A stretch of 64,000 nucleotides of DNA from Aequorivita aurantiaca. GTDB taxonomy: Bacteria; Bacteroidota; Bacteroidia; Flavobacteriales; Flavobacteriaceae. The notes below the pieces were generated by a model, which saw only the letters and a program-made list of their open reading frames with translations, was not told the origin of the DNA and did not search any database. Positions 43,610-51,847 of the stretch are shown piece by piece (position 1 is the stretch's first letter; every line of letters begins with the position of its first letter). Location: positions 124,001-188,000 of the forward strand of contig NZ_JAUGQQ010000004.1 of the NCBI RefSeq assembly GCF_030410135.1. The letters run 5' to 3'. The position numbers were made by a program, and so were the translations under genes.

Positions 43610-44818
43610 TTATAGGTTTACATTCTCAATAATAGCAGCATAACCTTGCCCCACGCCTACGCACATTGTGATTAGCGCATATCTTTTATTTTGAAGTTGC
43701 AGTTCCAACGCTGCCGAATAGGCAAGTCGCGCACCAGTAACACCGAGTGGATGACCGATGGCGATAGATCCGCCGTTTGGATTGATACGAGGGTCATCAT
43801 CTTTCAATCCCCATTCGCGAATGCACGCCAAAGCTTGGGAAGCAAAAGCTTCGTTCAATTCAATCACATCCATATCTTCCATTTTCAAACCTGCTTTTTC
43901 GAGTGCTTTATTGGAAGCCTCCACGGGACCAATGCCCATTATTCGCGGTTCTACGCCGACAACCGCTGAACTTACAATGCGCGCCATGGGCTTCAAATTA
44001 TATTTTTTTACAGCCTCTTCTGAGGCAATTATGGTCGCGGCGGCGCCGTCATTCAAGCCTGAGGAATTTCCCGCGGTTACGCTCCCATCTTTTTTGAATG
44101 CCGGACGCAATTTGGCCAAAACTTCTTTTGTGGTTTCGGGACGTATAAATTCATCCTCAGAAAAAATTACAGCCTCGGCTTTGCGCTGTGGAATTTCAAC
44201 CGGAACGATTTCCTTTTGAAAGCGCCCCATTTGTTGCGCTTTGTGCGCCTTCATTTGTGAATTGTAGGCAAACGCATCTTGGTCTTCCCGAGAAATATTG
44301 TGCTTTTCAACCAAATTTTCAGCGGTATTTCCCATTCCATCCGTACCGTACATTTCGGCCATTTTAGGATTTACGAAACGCCAGCCGAAACTGGAGTCGT
44401 ACATTTTTGCATCGGTCCCGAAAGCGGAAGATGGTTTTGCAACAACGTATGGGCCGCGCGTCATATTTTCAACGCCACCCGAAATAAAAAGGTCGCCATC
44501 GCCAGCCTTTATCGCACGGTTAGCGTGAATGATTGCTGAAAGTCCGCTGCTGCAAAGTCGGTTTACGGTTTCACCGGGAACTGTTACCGGCAAACCTGCC
44601 AAAAGTGACGCCATTCGGGCCACGTTTCGGTTATCTTCACCTGCTTGGTTTGCGCAACCGAGAATTACATCGTCATACGCTTCTTTTGGGATGTTTGGAT
44701 TCCGTTTTACAATTTCGGCAATTACCAAAGCCGCCAAATCATCTGTTCTAACAGCACTGAGCGTTCCTTGGTAACTGCCTATTGCTGTTCGAATTCCATC
44801 TATTATATATGCTTCCAT
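43610..44818 (-). CDS. paaJ: 3-oxoadipyl-CoA / 3-oxo-5,6-dehydrosuberyl-CoA thiolase
   Basis: 402-residue thiolase: acyl-enzyme cysteine in NRLCSSGLSAI (about 89), histidine in GGSIAIGHPLGVTGAR, and the second cysteine in TMCVGVGQGYA. Lys/Ser-rich binding loop features agree with PaaJ/PcaF. It releases acetyl-CoA and succinyl-CoA at the end of the pathway. Same strand as the rest of the paa genes. Confidence 0.92.
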   Translation of the reverse strand: MEAYIIDGIRTAIGSYQGTLSAVRTDDLAALVIAEIVKRNPNIPKEAYDDVILGCANQAGEDNRNVARMASLLAGLPVTVPGETVNRLCSSGLSAIIHANRAIKAGDGDLFISGGVENMTRGPYVVAKPSSAFGTDAKMYDSSFGWRFVNPKMAEMYGTDGMGNTAENLVEKHNISREDQDAFAYNSQMKAHKAQQMGRFQKEIVPVEIPQRKAEAVIFSEDEFIRPETTKEVLAKLRPAFKKDGSVTAGNSSGLNDGAAATIIASEEAVKKYNLKPMARIVSSAVVGVEPRIMGIGPVEASNKALEKAGLKMEDMDVIELNEAFASQALACIREWGLKDDDPRINPNGGSIAIGHPLGVTGARLAYSAALELQLQNKRYALITMCVGVGQGYAAIIENVNL

Positions 44819-44824
44819 AAAGGA

Positions 44825-44893
44825 CTTTTATTATTAATTGATAATTTTTGACGTGAAAAATAATTCGAAAATCAAAAATCGTTAATCTGAAAT
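44825..44893 (-). repeat. AATCGTTAATC word tract between the zinc peptidase and paaJ
   Basis: Reiterated AATTGATAATTTTTGAC, AATTCGAAAATCAAAAATCG and TTAATCTGAAATCGTTAATTC words fill the gap. Same style as the other gene-junction tracts. Confidence 0.5.
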
Positions 44894-44895
44894 CG

Positions 44896-45750
44896 TTAAT
44901 TCAATAATTCTGAAAAGGTATCGCCTTGATTTATATCGCCGGTTTTATAACCTTTCATAAACCATTTCATGCGTTGTTCGGAGCTTCCGTGGGTAAAGCT
45001 GTCTGGCACCACATCGCCCTGTGTTCTTTTTTGAATGGCATCGTCACCCACGGCATTTGCTGCGCTCAGCGCTTCCTCAATATCACCTTCTTCCAGATAT
45101 TCCTTGTTGTAATGCGCCCAAACCCCTGCATAAAAATCTGCTTGAAGTTCCAACGCAACGGAAAGTTGGTTGGCGGCGTTTCTATTTTGTTGTTGCAATT
45201 GTCGTACTTTTTGTGAAGTGCCAACCAAGGTTTGCACATGATGACCAATTTCGTGAGCGGTTACATAAGCAATCGCAAAATCGCCACCCTTTGCACCAAA
45301 CCGGGTTTTTAATTCATCAAAAAAAGCCAAATCCATGTACACTTTTTGATCTGCGGGGCAGTAGAACGGTCCCGAGGCTGAACTTGCATTTCCACAGGCA
45401 GTGCTTACGGCATCTGTGAACAAAACCATTGTAGGTTCTGCATAATCCCCCAGATTGTTATCGGCAAAAATTTGGTTCCAAACATTTTCGGTATCTGCCA
45501 AAACAGTTCCCATAAAATTGCCCATTTCCTTTTCTTGGGCCGTTAGTTCACGTTGCTCCACGGTTTGTGATTGGCTGCCGCCCAATTGCTCTACAATTGG
45601 CGCCAATTGTTGTCCAGTTTCGCCGCCGAAAAACTGCAGGGTCAAAACAATAATTGCAATTACGCCACCGCCGGCGACTAGTTTTCCTTTGCCGCTCATC
45701 CCTCTGCGATCGTCAAGATTTCCGCTTTGTCTTCTGCCTTGCCATTTCAT
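44896..45750 (-). CDS. YpfJ-family neutral zinc metallopeptidase
   Basis: 284 residues: a cytoplasmic RRQSGNLDDRRG start, a membrane helix (LVAGGGVIAIIVLTLQFFGG), and the zincin domain with TAHEIGHHVQTLVG and ELQADFYAGVWAH. This is a DUF1 zinc-protease family of the envelope. It lies in the paa row but has no known role in phenylacetate degradation; probably a passenger. Confidence 0.92.
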   Translation of the reverse strand: MKWQGRRQSGNLDDRRGMSGKGKLVAGGGVIAIIVLTLQFFGGETGQQLAPIVEQLGGSQSQTVEQRELTAQEKEMGNFMGTVLADTENVWNQIFADNNLGDYAEPTMVLFTDAVSTACGNASSASGPFYCPADQKVYMDLAFFDELKTRFGAKGGDFAIAYVTAHEIGHHVQTLVGTSQKVRQLQQQNRNAANQLSVALELQADFYAGVWAHYNKEYLEEGDIEEALSAANAVGDDAIQKRTQGDVVPDSFTHGSSEQRMKWFMKGYKTGDINQGDTFSELLN

Positions 45751-45835
45751 AATTTTCGGTATTAGTTATTTGTTAATGGTTATTTGTTTTAAATGAAATC
45801 GAAATTCAAATCGATTAAATTCATTTAATATTTCA

Positions 45836-46240
45836 TCACTCCCAATCTTTTGAGGTTCTATAAACCACTCCTTTAAATAAAGCTACCAATTCATCGCCTC
45901 GTTTTACCTCAACAATATTAAAGCCCAATTTATTGACCACTTTTTCTATTACGGATTCGGCGGTTAAATAGTCGCCTTCGTTTAAAGCTTCAATATGATT
46001 TATGGATGTTTCAATGGAAACCGCATATTTTCCGTGGGTATTCGCGGCAAAGCCGAATGCGGTATCTGCCAAAGAATAGCTAATTCCGCCATGGGCATTG
46101 TTCATGCTATTGAGCATTTCCTTTCGGATCGTTAATCCAACTTTTACCCTTCCAACCTCACATTCTATAATTTCTATTCCCAACCAACTGCTAAACGCAT
46201 CTTGACTTAACATTTTATGTGGTATTTTCTTACCTTCCAT
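45836..46240 (-). CDS. paaI: PaaI hotdog thioesterase
   Basis: 134 residues from the ATG at 46238-46240 (MEGKKIPHKMLSQDAFSSW); the frame is open ten codons further but only to a TTG. Hotdog fold with active-site segment NNAHGGISYSLADTAFGFAAN (G/D pair). PaaI hydrolyses hydroxylated phenylacetyl-CoA esters and rescues CoA. Next to paaH in the operon. Confidence 0.92.
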   Translation of the reverse strand: MEGKKIPHKMLSQDAFSSWLGIEIIECEVGRVKVGLTIRKEMLNSMNNAHGGISYSLADTAFGFAANTHGKYAVSIETSINHIEALNEGDYLTAESVIEKVVNKLGFNIVEVKRGDELVALFKGVVYRTSKDWE

Positions 46241-46291
46241 ATTTTTATATGTGTTGTTGACCAGTATCAATTTCTTATTGACAAGCTAAAA

Positions 46292-46323
46292 CCTACAAGG
46301 TAGCCTGCGGCAATACCTTGCAG
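46292..46323. repeat. CCTACAAGGTA...TACCTTGCAGG hairpin repeat
   Basis: Same arms as the repeat at 5718-5744, with a GCCTGCGGCAA loop, between paaH and paaI. Confidence 0.7.
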
Positions 46324-46348
46324 GAAATCTCCCGTATTTCTCCATTGT

Positions 46349-47530
46349 TTAGTCAAAAAACCTACTACCTGAATTTTTCATTTTCCGCAACAAAGGCGAA
46401 CAACGATAGCGGTCTTCGTGGTATTCATTGTAAAGTTCGTCCATTTTTTTAACGCACCAATCAATTCCCTTTTCATCTGCCCAGCCCAATAATCCCTTCG
46501 GATAATTTACGCCTTTTGTCATCGCGTTGTCAATATCTTCTGAGGAAGCAATGTTCCAAAAAAGAGCGTCGGCAGCTTCATTTATTAGCATTATAAGAAT
46601 TCTTTCGAAAATCATGTCATTAGATATTTTTTCCTCGGAATTTAAACTCGATTGCAATCGAACTGACATTTGTCCATTTTCAGAGTAATCGTAATACCCT
46701 TTTCCACTTTTTCTTCCCAAATATCCAGCTTCGGCAAAACGCTTTTGGGTAAAAGAGGGTTTGTAGCGTGGATCGAAATAAAAAGCTTCGAAAACGGTTT
46801 CGGTTACTGTATAATTTACATCATTTCCGATGAAATCCATCAATTCAAATGGGCCCATTCGGAAGCCGCCGATTTCTTTCATCGCTTTATCTATTTCTGA
46901 AAACGATGCAATTCCTTCTTCATAAATGCGAAGTGCTTCTCCGTAGAAAGGGCGTGCAACTCTATTTACTATAAATCCGGGTGTATCTTTCGCTACGGCA
47001 ACGGTTTTTCCCCAATCTTTAATAGTTTCCACTGAAAAATTCAGTGTTTCTTCGGAGGTTTGAATGGACGGAATTACCTCGACCAATTTCATCAATGGCG
47101 CAGGATTGAAAAAGTGTATCCCGATACAACGCTCCGGTTTTTGAAGGGATGAAGCGATTGACGCAATTGATAAAGAAGAAGTATTTGAGGCAATAATGCA
47201 ATCATCGCTCACAAATTTTTCGAGTGTGGAGAAGACGTTCTTTTTGATATCGAGATTTTCAACAATCGCTTCAATCGTTAAGTCGGAATCTTTTAATTCC
47301 TTTAGTGAATTAACGTATTTTATATTAGTTTGAATTCGCTGTTTTTCTTCGGAATCGATTTTTCCTTTTTCAACCAAACGGTGCATTATTTTTTCCAAAT
47401 CAGATTTGGCTTTTTCAAGTGCGGCAGTTTTGGTGTCGTATATTTTAACAACGCAGCCGGCTGTGGCAGCTACTTGCGCGATGCCCGCCCCCATTGTTCC
47501 AGCACCTATTATTCCAACTTTTTTAATCAT
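46349..47530 (-). CDS. paaH: 3-hydroxyacyl-CoA dehydrogenase (3-hydroxyadipyl-CoA)
   Basis: 393 residues: Rossmann GIIGAGTMGAGIAQVAA, NTSSLSIASIAS, catalytic GIHFFNPAPLMKLVEV, then GFIVNRVARPFYGEA and a second C-terminal half-domain (FERILIMLINEAADALF...NYPKGLLGWADEKG). Oxidises 3-hydroxyadipyl-CoA with NAD. The length is between the short (about 285) and the E. coli PaaH (about 475) forms. Confidence 0.92.
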   Translation of the reverse strand: MIKKVGIIGAGTMGAGIAQVAATAGCVVKIYDTKTAALEKAKSDLEKIMHRLVEKGKIDSEEKQRIQTNIKYVNSLKELKDSDLTIEAIVENLDIKKNVFSTLEKFVSDDCIIASNTSSLSIASIASSLQKPERCIGIHFFNPAPLMKLVEVIPSIQTSEETLNFSVETIKDWGKTVAVAKDTPGFIVNRVARPFYGEALRIYEEGIASFSEIDKAMKEIGGFRMGPFELMDFIGNDVNYTVTETVFEAFYFDPRYKPSFTQKRFAEAGYLGRKSGKGYYDYSENGQMSVRLQSSLNSEEKISNDMIFERILIMLINEAADALFWNIASSEDIDNAMTKGVNYPKGLLGWADEKGIDWCVKKMDELYNEYHEDRYRCSPLLRKMKNSGSRFFD

Positions 47531-47552
47531 TTTATTTATTTCATATATAAAA

Positions 47553-47577
47553 CCCTTCGACTGCGCTCAGGGTGACA
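47553..47577. repeat. CCCTTCGACTGCGCTCAGGG REP-like unit
   Basis: CCCTTCGACTGCGCTCAGGG followed by TGACA, between paaG and paaH. Identical over at least 23 bases to the copy at 48382-48406. Confidence 0.85.
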
Positions 47578-47579
47578 AT

Positions 47580-48362
47580 TTACTTTCCTTTAAAATTTGG
47601 TTTCCGTTTGTTTACAAAAGCATCAACTCCTTCAGCGTAATCTTCACTCTGGGCGGATTCTATTTGCAATTTGCTTTCTAAATTTAATTGTTCTTCCAGC
47701 GAATTTTGCATGGAATTGTTTAGCAAGCGTTTCGTTAATCCCAATGCTTTGGTGGGCATATTCGCCAAAATAGAAGCGATATTATTCACCTCTTCCATAA
47801 AGTTTTCTGAAGGGACCACTTTGTAAACCATTCCAAGTTTTTCCGCCTCAATAGCCGAAATTTTATCGCCTAACATCATTAATGCCGAAGCCTTTTGAAA
47901 ACCGATCAATCGCGGTAAAAAGAAGGTTCCCGCGCTGTCCGGCACCAAACCGATTTTACTGAATGCCTGAATAAAACTTGCGTTTTCCGAAGCAATTACA
48001 ACATCGCAAGCTAAGGCAATATTTGCACCTGCTCCAGCCGCAACTCCATTGATTGCGCCAATAATTGGCTTTTCAATATTCCGAATTCTTTGAATAATGG
48101 GATTGTAATGTTCTTCGAGAATTTTCTTAAAACCTGGATTTAATTCGGGGGAAGTTACTTCCTTTAAATCCTGCCCTGCACAAAACGCTTTTCCGCTGCC
48201 GATGATAATTATAGCGCGGACTTCTGGATTTTTTTCACAATTGTCCAATTCATCTTGAAGCAACAGTGCCATTTCGCGATTGAAGCTGTTAAAAACTTGG
48301 GGGCGATTAAGGGTTAATCTAGCTACTTTATTTTCTATTTGGGTGGTTATGCTTTTATTCAC
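47580..48362 (-). CDS. paaG: 1,2-epoxyphenylacetyl-CoA isomerase
   Basis: 260-residue crotonase-fold protein: GSGKAFCAGQDLKEV and GAINGVAAGAGANIALACD for the oxyanion hole, then SKIGLVPDSAGTFFLPRL. The aspartate in VPDSAG is typical of PaaG rather than hydratases. It isomerises ring-1,2-epoxyphenylacetyl-CoA to oxepin-CoA and also shifts double bonds later in the route. Confidence 0.9.
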   Translation of the reverse strand: MNKSITTQIENKVARLTLNRPQVFNSFNREMALLLQDELDNCEKNPEVRAIIIIGSGKAFCAGQDLKEVTSPELNPGFKKILEEHYNPIIQRIRNIEKPIIGAINGVAAGAGANIALACDVVIASENASFIQAFSKIGLVPDSAGTFFLPRLIGFQKASALMMLGDKISAIEAEKLGMVYKVVPSENFMEEVNNIASILANMPTKALGLTKRLLNNSMQNSLEEQLNLESKLQIESAQSEDYAEGVDAFVNKRKPNFKGK

Positions 48363-48381
48363 TTTTTATAGATTTAATAAA

Positions 48382-48406
48382 CCCTTCGACTGCGCTCAGG
48401 GTGACA
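48382..48406. repeat. CCCTTCGACTGCGCTCAGGG REP-like unit
   Basis: Second, identical copy, between paaD and paaG. Both gene junctions around paaG carry the unit in the same orientation. Confidence 0.85.
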
Positions 48407-48415
48407 TTTAGAAAT

Positions 48416-48916
48416 TTATTTCAAACATTTAAAATAATCAAATGGTTCGTGGCAATCGTCACATTTAAACAGTGCTTTACAGGCCGTTGAACCGAATTGA
48501 CTCACTAAATGTGTGCTTGTACTTCCGCATTGTGGGCATTTTACCAATTTTTTATCGCCCAACAAAACATCTTTATCGTGCGTTTCGGAAAGCGGACGCG
48601 CAATACCGTATTCCTCCATTTTCTGAAGCCCTTCTTCACTAATCCAATCCGTGGACCACGCTGGGGAAAGTACCAATTCAACTTCTGTCCTTTTTCCAAT
48701 TTCAGAAAAAGCAGCTTTTAAATCGTCTGCAATTACATCCATCGCTGGGCATCCGGAATAGGTTGGTGTAAGTTTTATTTGAACTATCCCATTCACTTCC
48801 ACAGCTTCGCGAATTACACCCAAATCCAAAACTGAAAGCACAGGAATCTCAGGGTCTGAAACGGTTTTCAGAATTGGGATTAAATGTGATTCAATATTTA
48901 AATTTTCAACTAACAA
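48416..48916 (-). CDS. paaD: PaaD, MIP18-type maturation factor of the phenylacetyl-CoA epoxidase
   Basis: 166 residues: MIP18/DUF59 domain (LKTVSDPEIPVLSVLDLGVIREV-like, TPTYSGCPAMDVIADD) and a C-terminal zinc ribbon (CPQCGSTSTH ... CKALFKCDDCHEPFDYFKC). Needed to mature the epoxidase iron centres. The only start before the conserved domain is a TTG (48914-48916) inside the repeat arm of cassette 2; a stop codon lies immediately before it. The original start has therefore been replaced by repeat sequence. Confidence 0.92.
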   Translation of the reverse strand: MLVENLNIESHLIPILKTVSDPEIPVLSVLDLGVIREAVEVNGIVQIKLTPTYSGCPAMDVIADDLKAAFSEIGKRTEVELVLSPAWSTDWISEEGLQKMEEYGIARPLSETHDKDVLLGDKKLVKCPQCGSTSTHLVSQFGSTACKALFKCDDCHEPFDYFKCLK

Positions 48917-49339
48917 TTATCAATACTCAATTTTCAATTATTTTTTCGATTTCGCTGTTAGAATACTTTTTGAGAAAATGGCGATTAATTCCTCGCATTC
49001 TTTTAAACTTTTTTCTGCATTATCAATATCCCTTAAAAGATTGGCTCCATTTTGGATTTTGAGATTTACTCTCGATTCTTTCAGTTCTTTTAAGACAATT
49101 CCCATTTTGTGAATAAAATCTTTCGCAGATTCTGCACCTTGAACCTCTCCATAATTTAAAGCTGCGCCAGTTGAAGATCTTATTAGCTGTTTTGATAAAT
49201 GATCCAATGCATAGTTATATTCAAGTTTCTTAAAGAGATTAATACAAAGAATTGCAAAATCAATTAATCTATCCTCCAAATCAAATTTTCTTTCCACACT
49301 ATTTTTGTATTGAAAATTGTTAATTGTTAATTGAATATT
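48901..49339 (-). mobile_element. IVS-like cassette 2: four-helix gene between inverted repeats, at the paaD start
   Basis: Arms AATTTTCAACTAACAATT (48901-48918) and AATTGTTAATTGAATATT (49322-49339) are reverse complements at 16 of 18 positions and enclose nearly all of the four-helix gene. The left arm contains the paaD start. The right arm is read as the first residues of the four-helix protein (LNIQLTIN). Outside the arms the paaC stop follows directly. Same design as cassettes 1 and 3, with a different arm sequence. Confidence 0.5.
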
Positions 49340-49345
49340 GAGCAT
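48938..49345 (-). CDS. Four-helix bundle protein (23S rRNA IVS protein family), copy 2
   Basis: 135 residues. Family features: FDLEDRLIDFAILCINLFKKL, then LSKQLIRSSTGAALNYGEVQGAESAKDFIHKMGIVLKELKESRVNL. This is the subgroup with RSSTGAALNYGE rather than RRAAxSIxxNIAEG. Residues 1-12 (MLNIQLTINNFQ) are translated repeat. The gene begins three bases after the paaC stop and ends 21 bases before the paaD start. A role in phenylacetate degradation is not expected. Confidence 0.88.
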   Translation of the reverse strand: MLNIQLTINNFQYKNSVERKFDLEDRLIDFAILCINLFKKLEYNYALDHLSKQLIRSSTGAALNYGEVQGAESAKDFIHKMGIVLKELKESRVNLKIQNGANLLRDIDNAEKSLKECEELIAIFSKSILTAKSKK

Positions 49346-49348
49346 TTA

Positions 49349-50104
49349 TTACCAAGTCATATTCGGATATGTGCGCTGCATATATTGCAAATCGGCCAAA
49401 ATATAGCCCATGTGCTCCGTGTGAACGCCTTCTTTTCCGCCTTTGGTGAAATATTTATTTTCGGGAATTGCGAGTGTTGCTTCATTTAAAATTTCGGAAA
49501 CCTCTTCGTAATATTTTTCTTTAAAAGTGGAAACATCTACGCCAACTCCATTCTTAGCCATTTCGGTTTCTGCTTCTGTCATAAAAAAAAGTTCATCCGT
49601 AAATCGCCACAGATCGTCAATTGCTTCCTGCATCTTTTGATTGCTCTCTTCAGTTCCGTCGCCTAAGCGTTTCACCCAATCCGATGAAAATCGTTTGTGG
49701 TAACTTACTTCTTTAATACTTTTTTTAGCAATTGCGGCCAAAGTTTCGTCTGGGCTATTCTGAAGTTTTTCCAATAACATAAAATGGTAAACATCAAACA
49801 GGAATTGGCGACCAATTACATATCCAAAGTGTGTATTGGGCTGTTCAACGAGCAAGCAATTTCTGTATTCGCGTTCAATTCGGAGGAAGGCGATATCATC
49901 TTCTGTTTTTCTGTCGCCAGTTAACTTTGCTGCATATTGATAGTAACTTCGCGTTTGCCCCAATAAATCCAACGAAATATTAGTAAGTGCAATATCGGTT
50001 TCCAAATTTGGGCCGTGACCGCAAAGTTCGCCCAATCGCTGTGCGAGGATTAGGGAATTGTCGGCGATTGTTAGGATGAAATTAAAATTAAAGGAATTAG
50101 GCAT
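49349..50104 (-). CDS. paaC: Phenylacetyl-CoA epoxidase subunit PaaC
   Basis: 251 residues, ferritin-like: LTIADNSLILAQRLGELCGHGPNLETDIALTNISLDLLGQ, VEQPNTHFGYVIGRQFLFDVYH and the late HTEHMGYILADLQYMQRTYP. PaaC is the structural, non-catalytic partner of PaaA. The ATG (50102-50104) lies inside the left arm of cassette 3, and residues 1-4 (MPNS) are encoded by that repeat. Confidence 0.95.
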   Translation of the reverse strand: MPNSFNFNFILTIADNSLILAQRLGELCGHGPNLETDIALTNISLDLLGQTRSYYQYAAKLTGDRKTEDDIAFLRIEREYRNCLLVEQPNTHFGYVIGRQFLFDVYHFMLLEKLQNSPDETLAAIAKKSIKEVSYHKRFSSDWVKRLGDGTEESNQKMQEAIDDLWRFTDELFFMTEAETEMAKNGVGVDVSTFKEKYYEEVSEILNEATLAIPENKYFTKGGKEGVHTEHMGYILADLQYMQRTYPNMTW

Positions 50105-50522
50105 TTGGGATTAGGGATTAGTGGTTTCGTTCTTGAATTTTTTTTCTAAGCGAGGAAAGCATTTTTGTTAATTCAGATAAATACATTCTGTTTTCCTCGT
50201 CTTCTTTCTGAGAAATGTAGTTTCTTCTTTTGGATTTTGTACTGCAAGAGACACATTCATTACAACTATAAATTGAATAGTTAATATGTTTGATAAATTG
50301 CGCGTCACTTCCTGGATATCCTTCTGAAATATTTAGCGCAATTGAATCGGCCGCCCTTCTAAACTGTGAAGAAAGTGCGTATAATTCATGATTAGGAAAT
50401 TTCATTACTAACGTATTTATAATCTCTCCGAAATCCATGGCTTTTTGATAGACTTGTAAACCTTCAAATTTAAAATGATAGTTACTTTTCATACTATTTC
50501 CTAATGCCAAATTCCTAATGCC
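50093..50522 (-). mobile_element. IVS-like cassette 3: four-helix gene between inverted repeats, at the paaC start
   Basis: Arms at 50093-50115 (GGAATTAGGCATTTGGGATT then AGG) and 50500-50522 (CCTAATGCCAAATTCCTAAT then GCC) are reverse complements at 20 of 23 positions. They enclose the four-helix gene exactly. The left arm holds the paaC start codon. The right arm ends five bases from the paaB stop codon (50527). Same layout as cassettes 1 and 2. Confidence 0.55.
50118..50492 (-). CDS. Four-helix bundle protein (23S rRNA IVS protein family), copy 3
   Basis: 124 residues from the ATG at 50490-50492 (MKSNYHFKFEGLQVYQKAMDFG); a TTG six codons earlier lies in the repeat arm. Family features: FEGLQVYQKAMDFGEII, YALSSQFRRAADSIALNISEGYPG and FIKHINYSIYSCNECVSC. 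Copy 1 and this one share the RRAxSIxxNIxEG motif but are clearly diverged, so this is not a recent duplication. Confidence 0.9.
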   Translation of the reverse strand: MKSNYHFKFEGLQVYQKAMDFGEIINTLVMKFPNHELYALSSQFRRAADSIALNISEGYPGSDAQFIKHINYSIYSCNECVSCSTKSKRRNYISQKEDEENRMYLSELTKMLSSLRKKIQERNH

Positions 50523-50526
50523 TCAA

Positions 50527-50817
50527 TTACATATGCTTCACCTCATCCGGTAAATCATAAAAAGTGGGATGTCGGTAAATTTTATCCTGTGCGGGCTCAA
50601 ACATTTCGCCATTGTGTTCGGGGTTTGATGCTGTAATATTTTTGCTTTCCACCACCCAAATACTTACGCCTTCATTTCTGCGGGTATAAACATCGCGGGC
50701 GTTTTCCATTGCCATTTCCGCATCGGCAGCATGAAGGCTTCCGAAGTGTCGATGCTCCAATCCGTTTTTACTGCGGACAAATATTTCCCAAAGGGGCCAG
50801 TTTTTCTTTTCAGACAT
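50527..50817 (-). CDS. paaB: Phenylacetyl-CoA epoxidase subunit PaaB
   Basis: 96 residues, the normal PaaB length: WPLWEIFVRSKNGLEHRHFGSLHAADAEMAMENARDVYTRRNEGVSIWVV. Small bridging subunit of the PaaABC(D)E epoxidase. A CTCACGTCTCACGTCTCAC tandem word (50865-50884) lies in the 73-bp gap to paaA. Confidence 0.96.
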   Translation of the reverse strand: MSEKKNWPLWEIFVRSKNGLEHRHFGSLHAADAEMAMENARDVYTRRNEGVSIWVVESKNITASNPEHNGEMFEPAQDKIYRHPTFYDLPDEVKHM

Positions 50818-50864
50818 TAGATATTAAATTTGGGATGTTAGACTTCAGATTTTAAACGCTTTTT

Positions 50865-50884
50865 CTCACGTCTCACGTCTCACA
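50865..50884. repeat. CTCACGT tandem word between paaB and paaA
   Basis: Three near-perfect copies of CTCACGT (period 7), in the gap between two subunit genes of one enzyme. Confidence 0.7.
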
Positions 50885-50890
50885 TCTATT

Positions 50891-51847
50891 TTAACTTGCT
50901 TTCGCTACTTTTCTTTTTTCATTTTTTTCGGCGTATGCCATTGCTGCGTCGCGTACCCATTCGCCGTTGTTCCATGCACTCACACGGGCGTTCATTCTTT
51001 CTTTATTGCAGGGCCCGTGGCCTTTTACTACTTGCCAGAATTCATCCCAATCAATTTCGCCAAAGTCGTAATGGCCCGTTTCTTCGTTCCATTTCAAATC
51101 TGGATCGGGAACTTTGATTCCCAAAAGATCCGCCTGCGGCACGGTTTGGTCAATAAATTGTTGGCGCAACTCGTCGTTACTTTTTCGTTTCAGTTTCCAT
51201 TTCATGGATTGCTCCGTGTGAATCGATTCCGCATCGGTTGGGCCCAACATCATTAAACTCGGCCACCACCAACGGTTTAGCGCATCCTGCGCCATTGCCT
51301 TTTGCTCTTCGGTTCCGCGGCAAAGCGTTAACATTATTTCAAAACCTTGACGTTGATGAAAACTTTCTTCTTTACAAACTCGAACCATCGCTCGCGCATA
51401 CGGTCCAAAGGAAGTATTGCAAAGCGGCACTTGGTTTATAATCGCTGCGCCATCAACAAGCCAGCCAATCGCACCCATATCTGCCCAAGTGATGGTGGGA
51501 TAGTTGAAAATAGAAGAATATTTCGCCTTTCCGGAATGTAATTGCTCGTACAATTCGTCACGGGAAATCCCCAAGGTTTCGCAAGCCGAATATAAATACA
51601 ATCCGTGGCCGGCTTCATCCTGCACTTTTGCCAATAATGCTGCTTTTCTTCGTAATGAAGGCGCACGGGTAATCCAATTTCCTTCGGGAAGCATCCCAAT
51701 AATTTCGGAATGGGCGTGCTGACTCATCTGCCGAATGTGGGTTTGGCGGTATTTCTCCGGCATCCAATCCTTCGGTTCTATTTTTTCATCGCGCGCAATG
51801 CGGGCTTCGAAAATTTCTTCTAAATTTTTTACTTCCTTTTCACTCAT
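50891..51847 (-). CDS. paaA: Phenylacetyl-CoA epoxidase catalytic subunit PaaA
   Basis: 318 residues. Diiron ferritin-like oxygenase with carboxylate/histidine ligands in [20 protein letters not shown] and [17 protein letters not shown]. Preceded by [36 protein letters not shown], strongly conserved in PaaA. Epoxidises phenylacetyl-CoA with electrons from PaaE. Short spacing (41 bp) after paaE. Confidence 0.97.
   Translation of the reverse strand: MSEKEVKNLEEIFEARIARDEKIEPKDWMPEKYRQTHIRQMSQHAHSEIIGMLPEGNWITRAPSLRRKAALLAKVQDEAGHGLYLYSACETLGISRDELYEQLHSGKAKYSSIFNYPTITWADMGAIGWLVDGAAIINQVPLCNTSFGPYARAMVRVCKEESFHQRQGFEIMLTLCRGTEEQKAMAQDALNRWWWPSLMMLGPTDAESIHTEQSMKWKLKRKSNDELRQQFIDQTVPQADLLGIKVPDPDLKWNEETGHYDFGEIDWDEFWQVVKGHGPCNKERMNARVSAWNNGEWVRDAAMAYAEKNEKRKVAKAS

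Noticed and set aside
2465-50510. Four-helix proteins as Avd subunits of a diversity-generating retroelement
   Set aside because: No reverse transcriptase or template/variable repeat pair is visible near any of the three genes.
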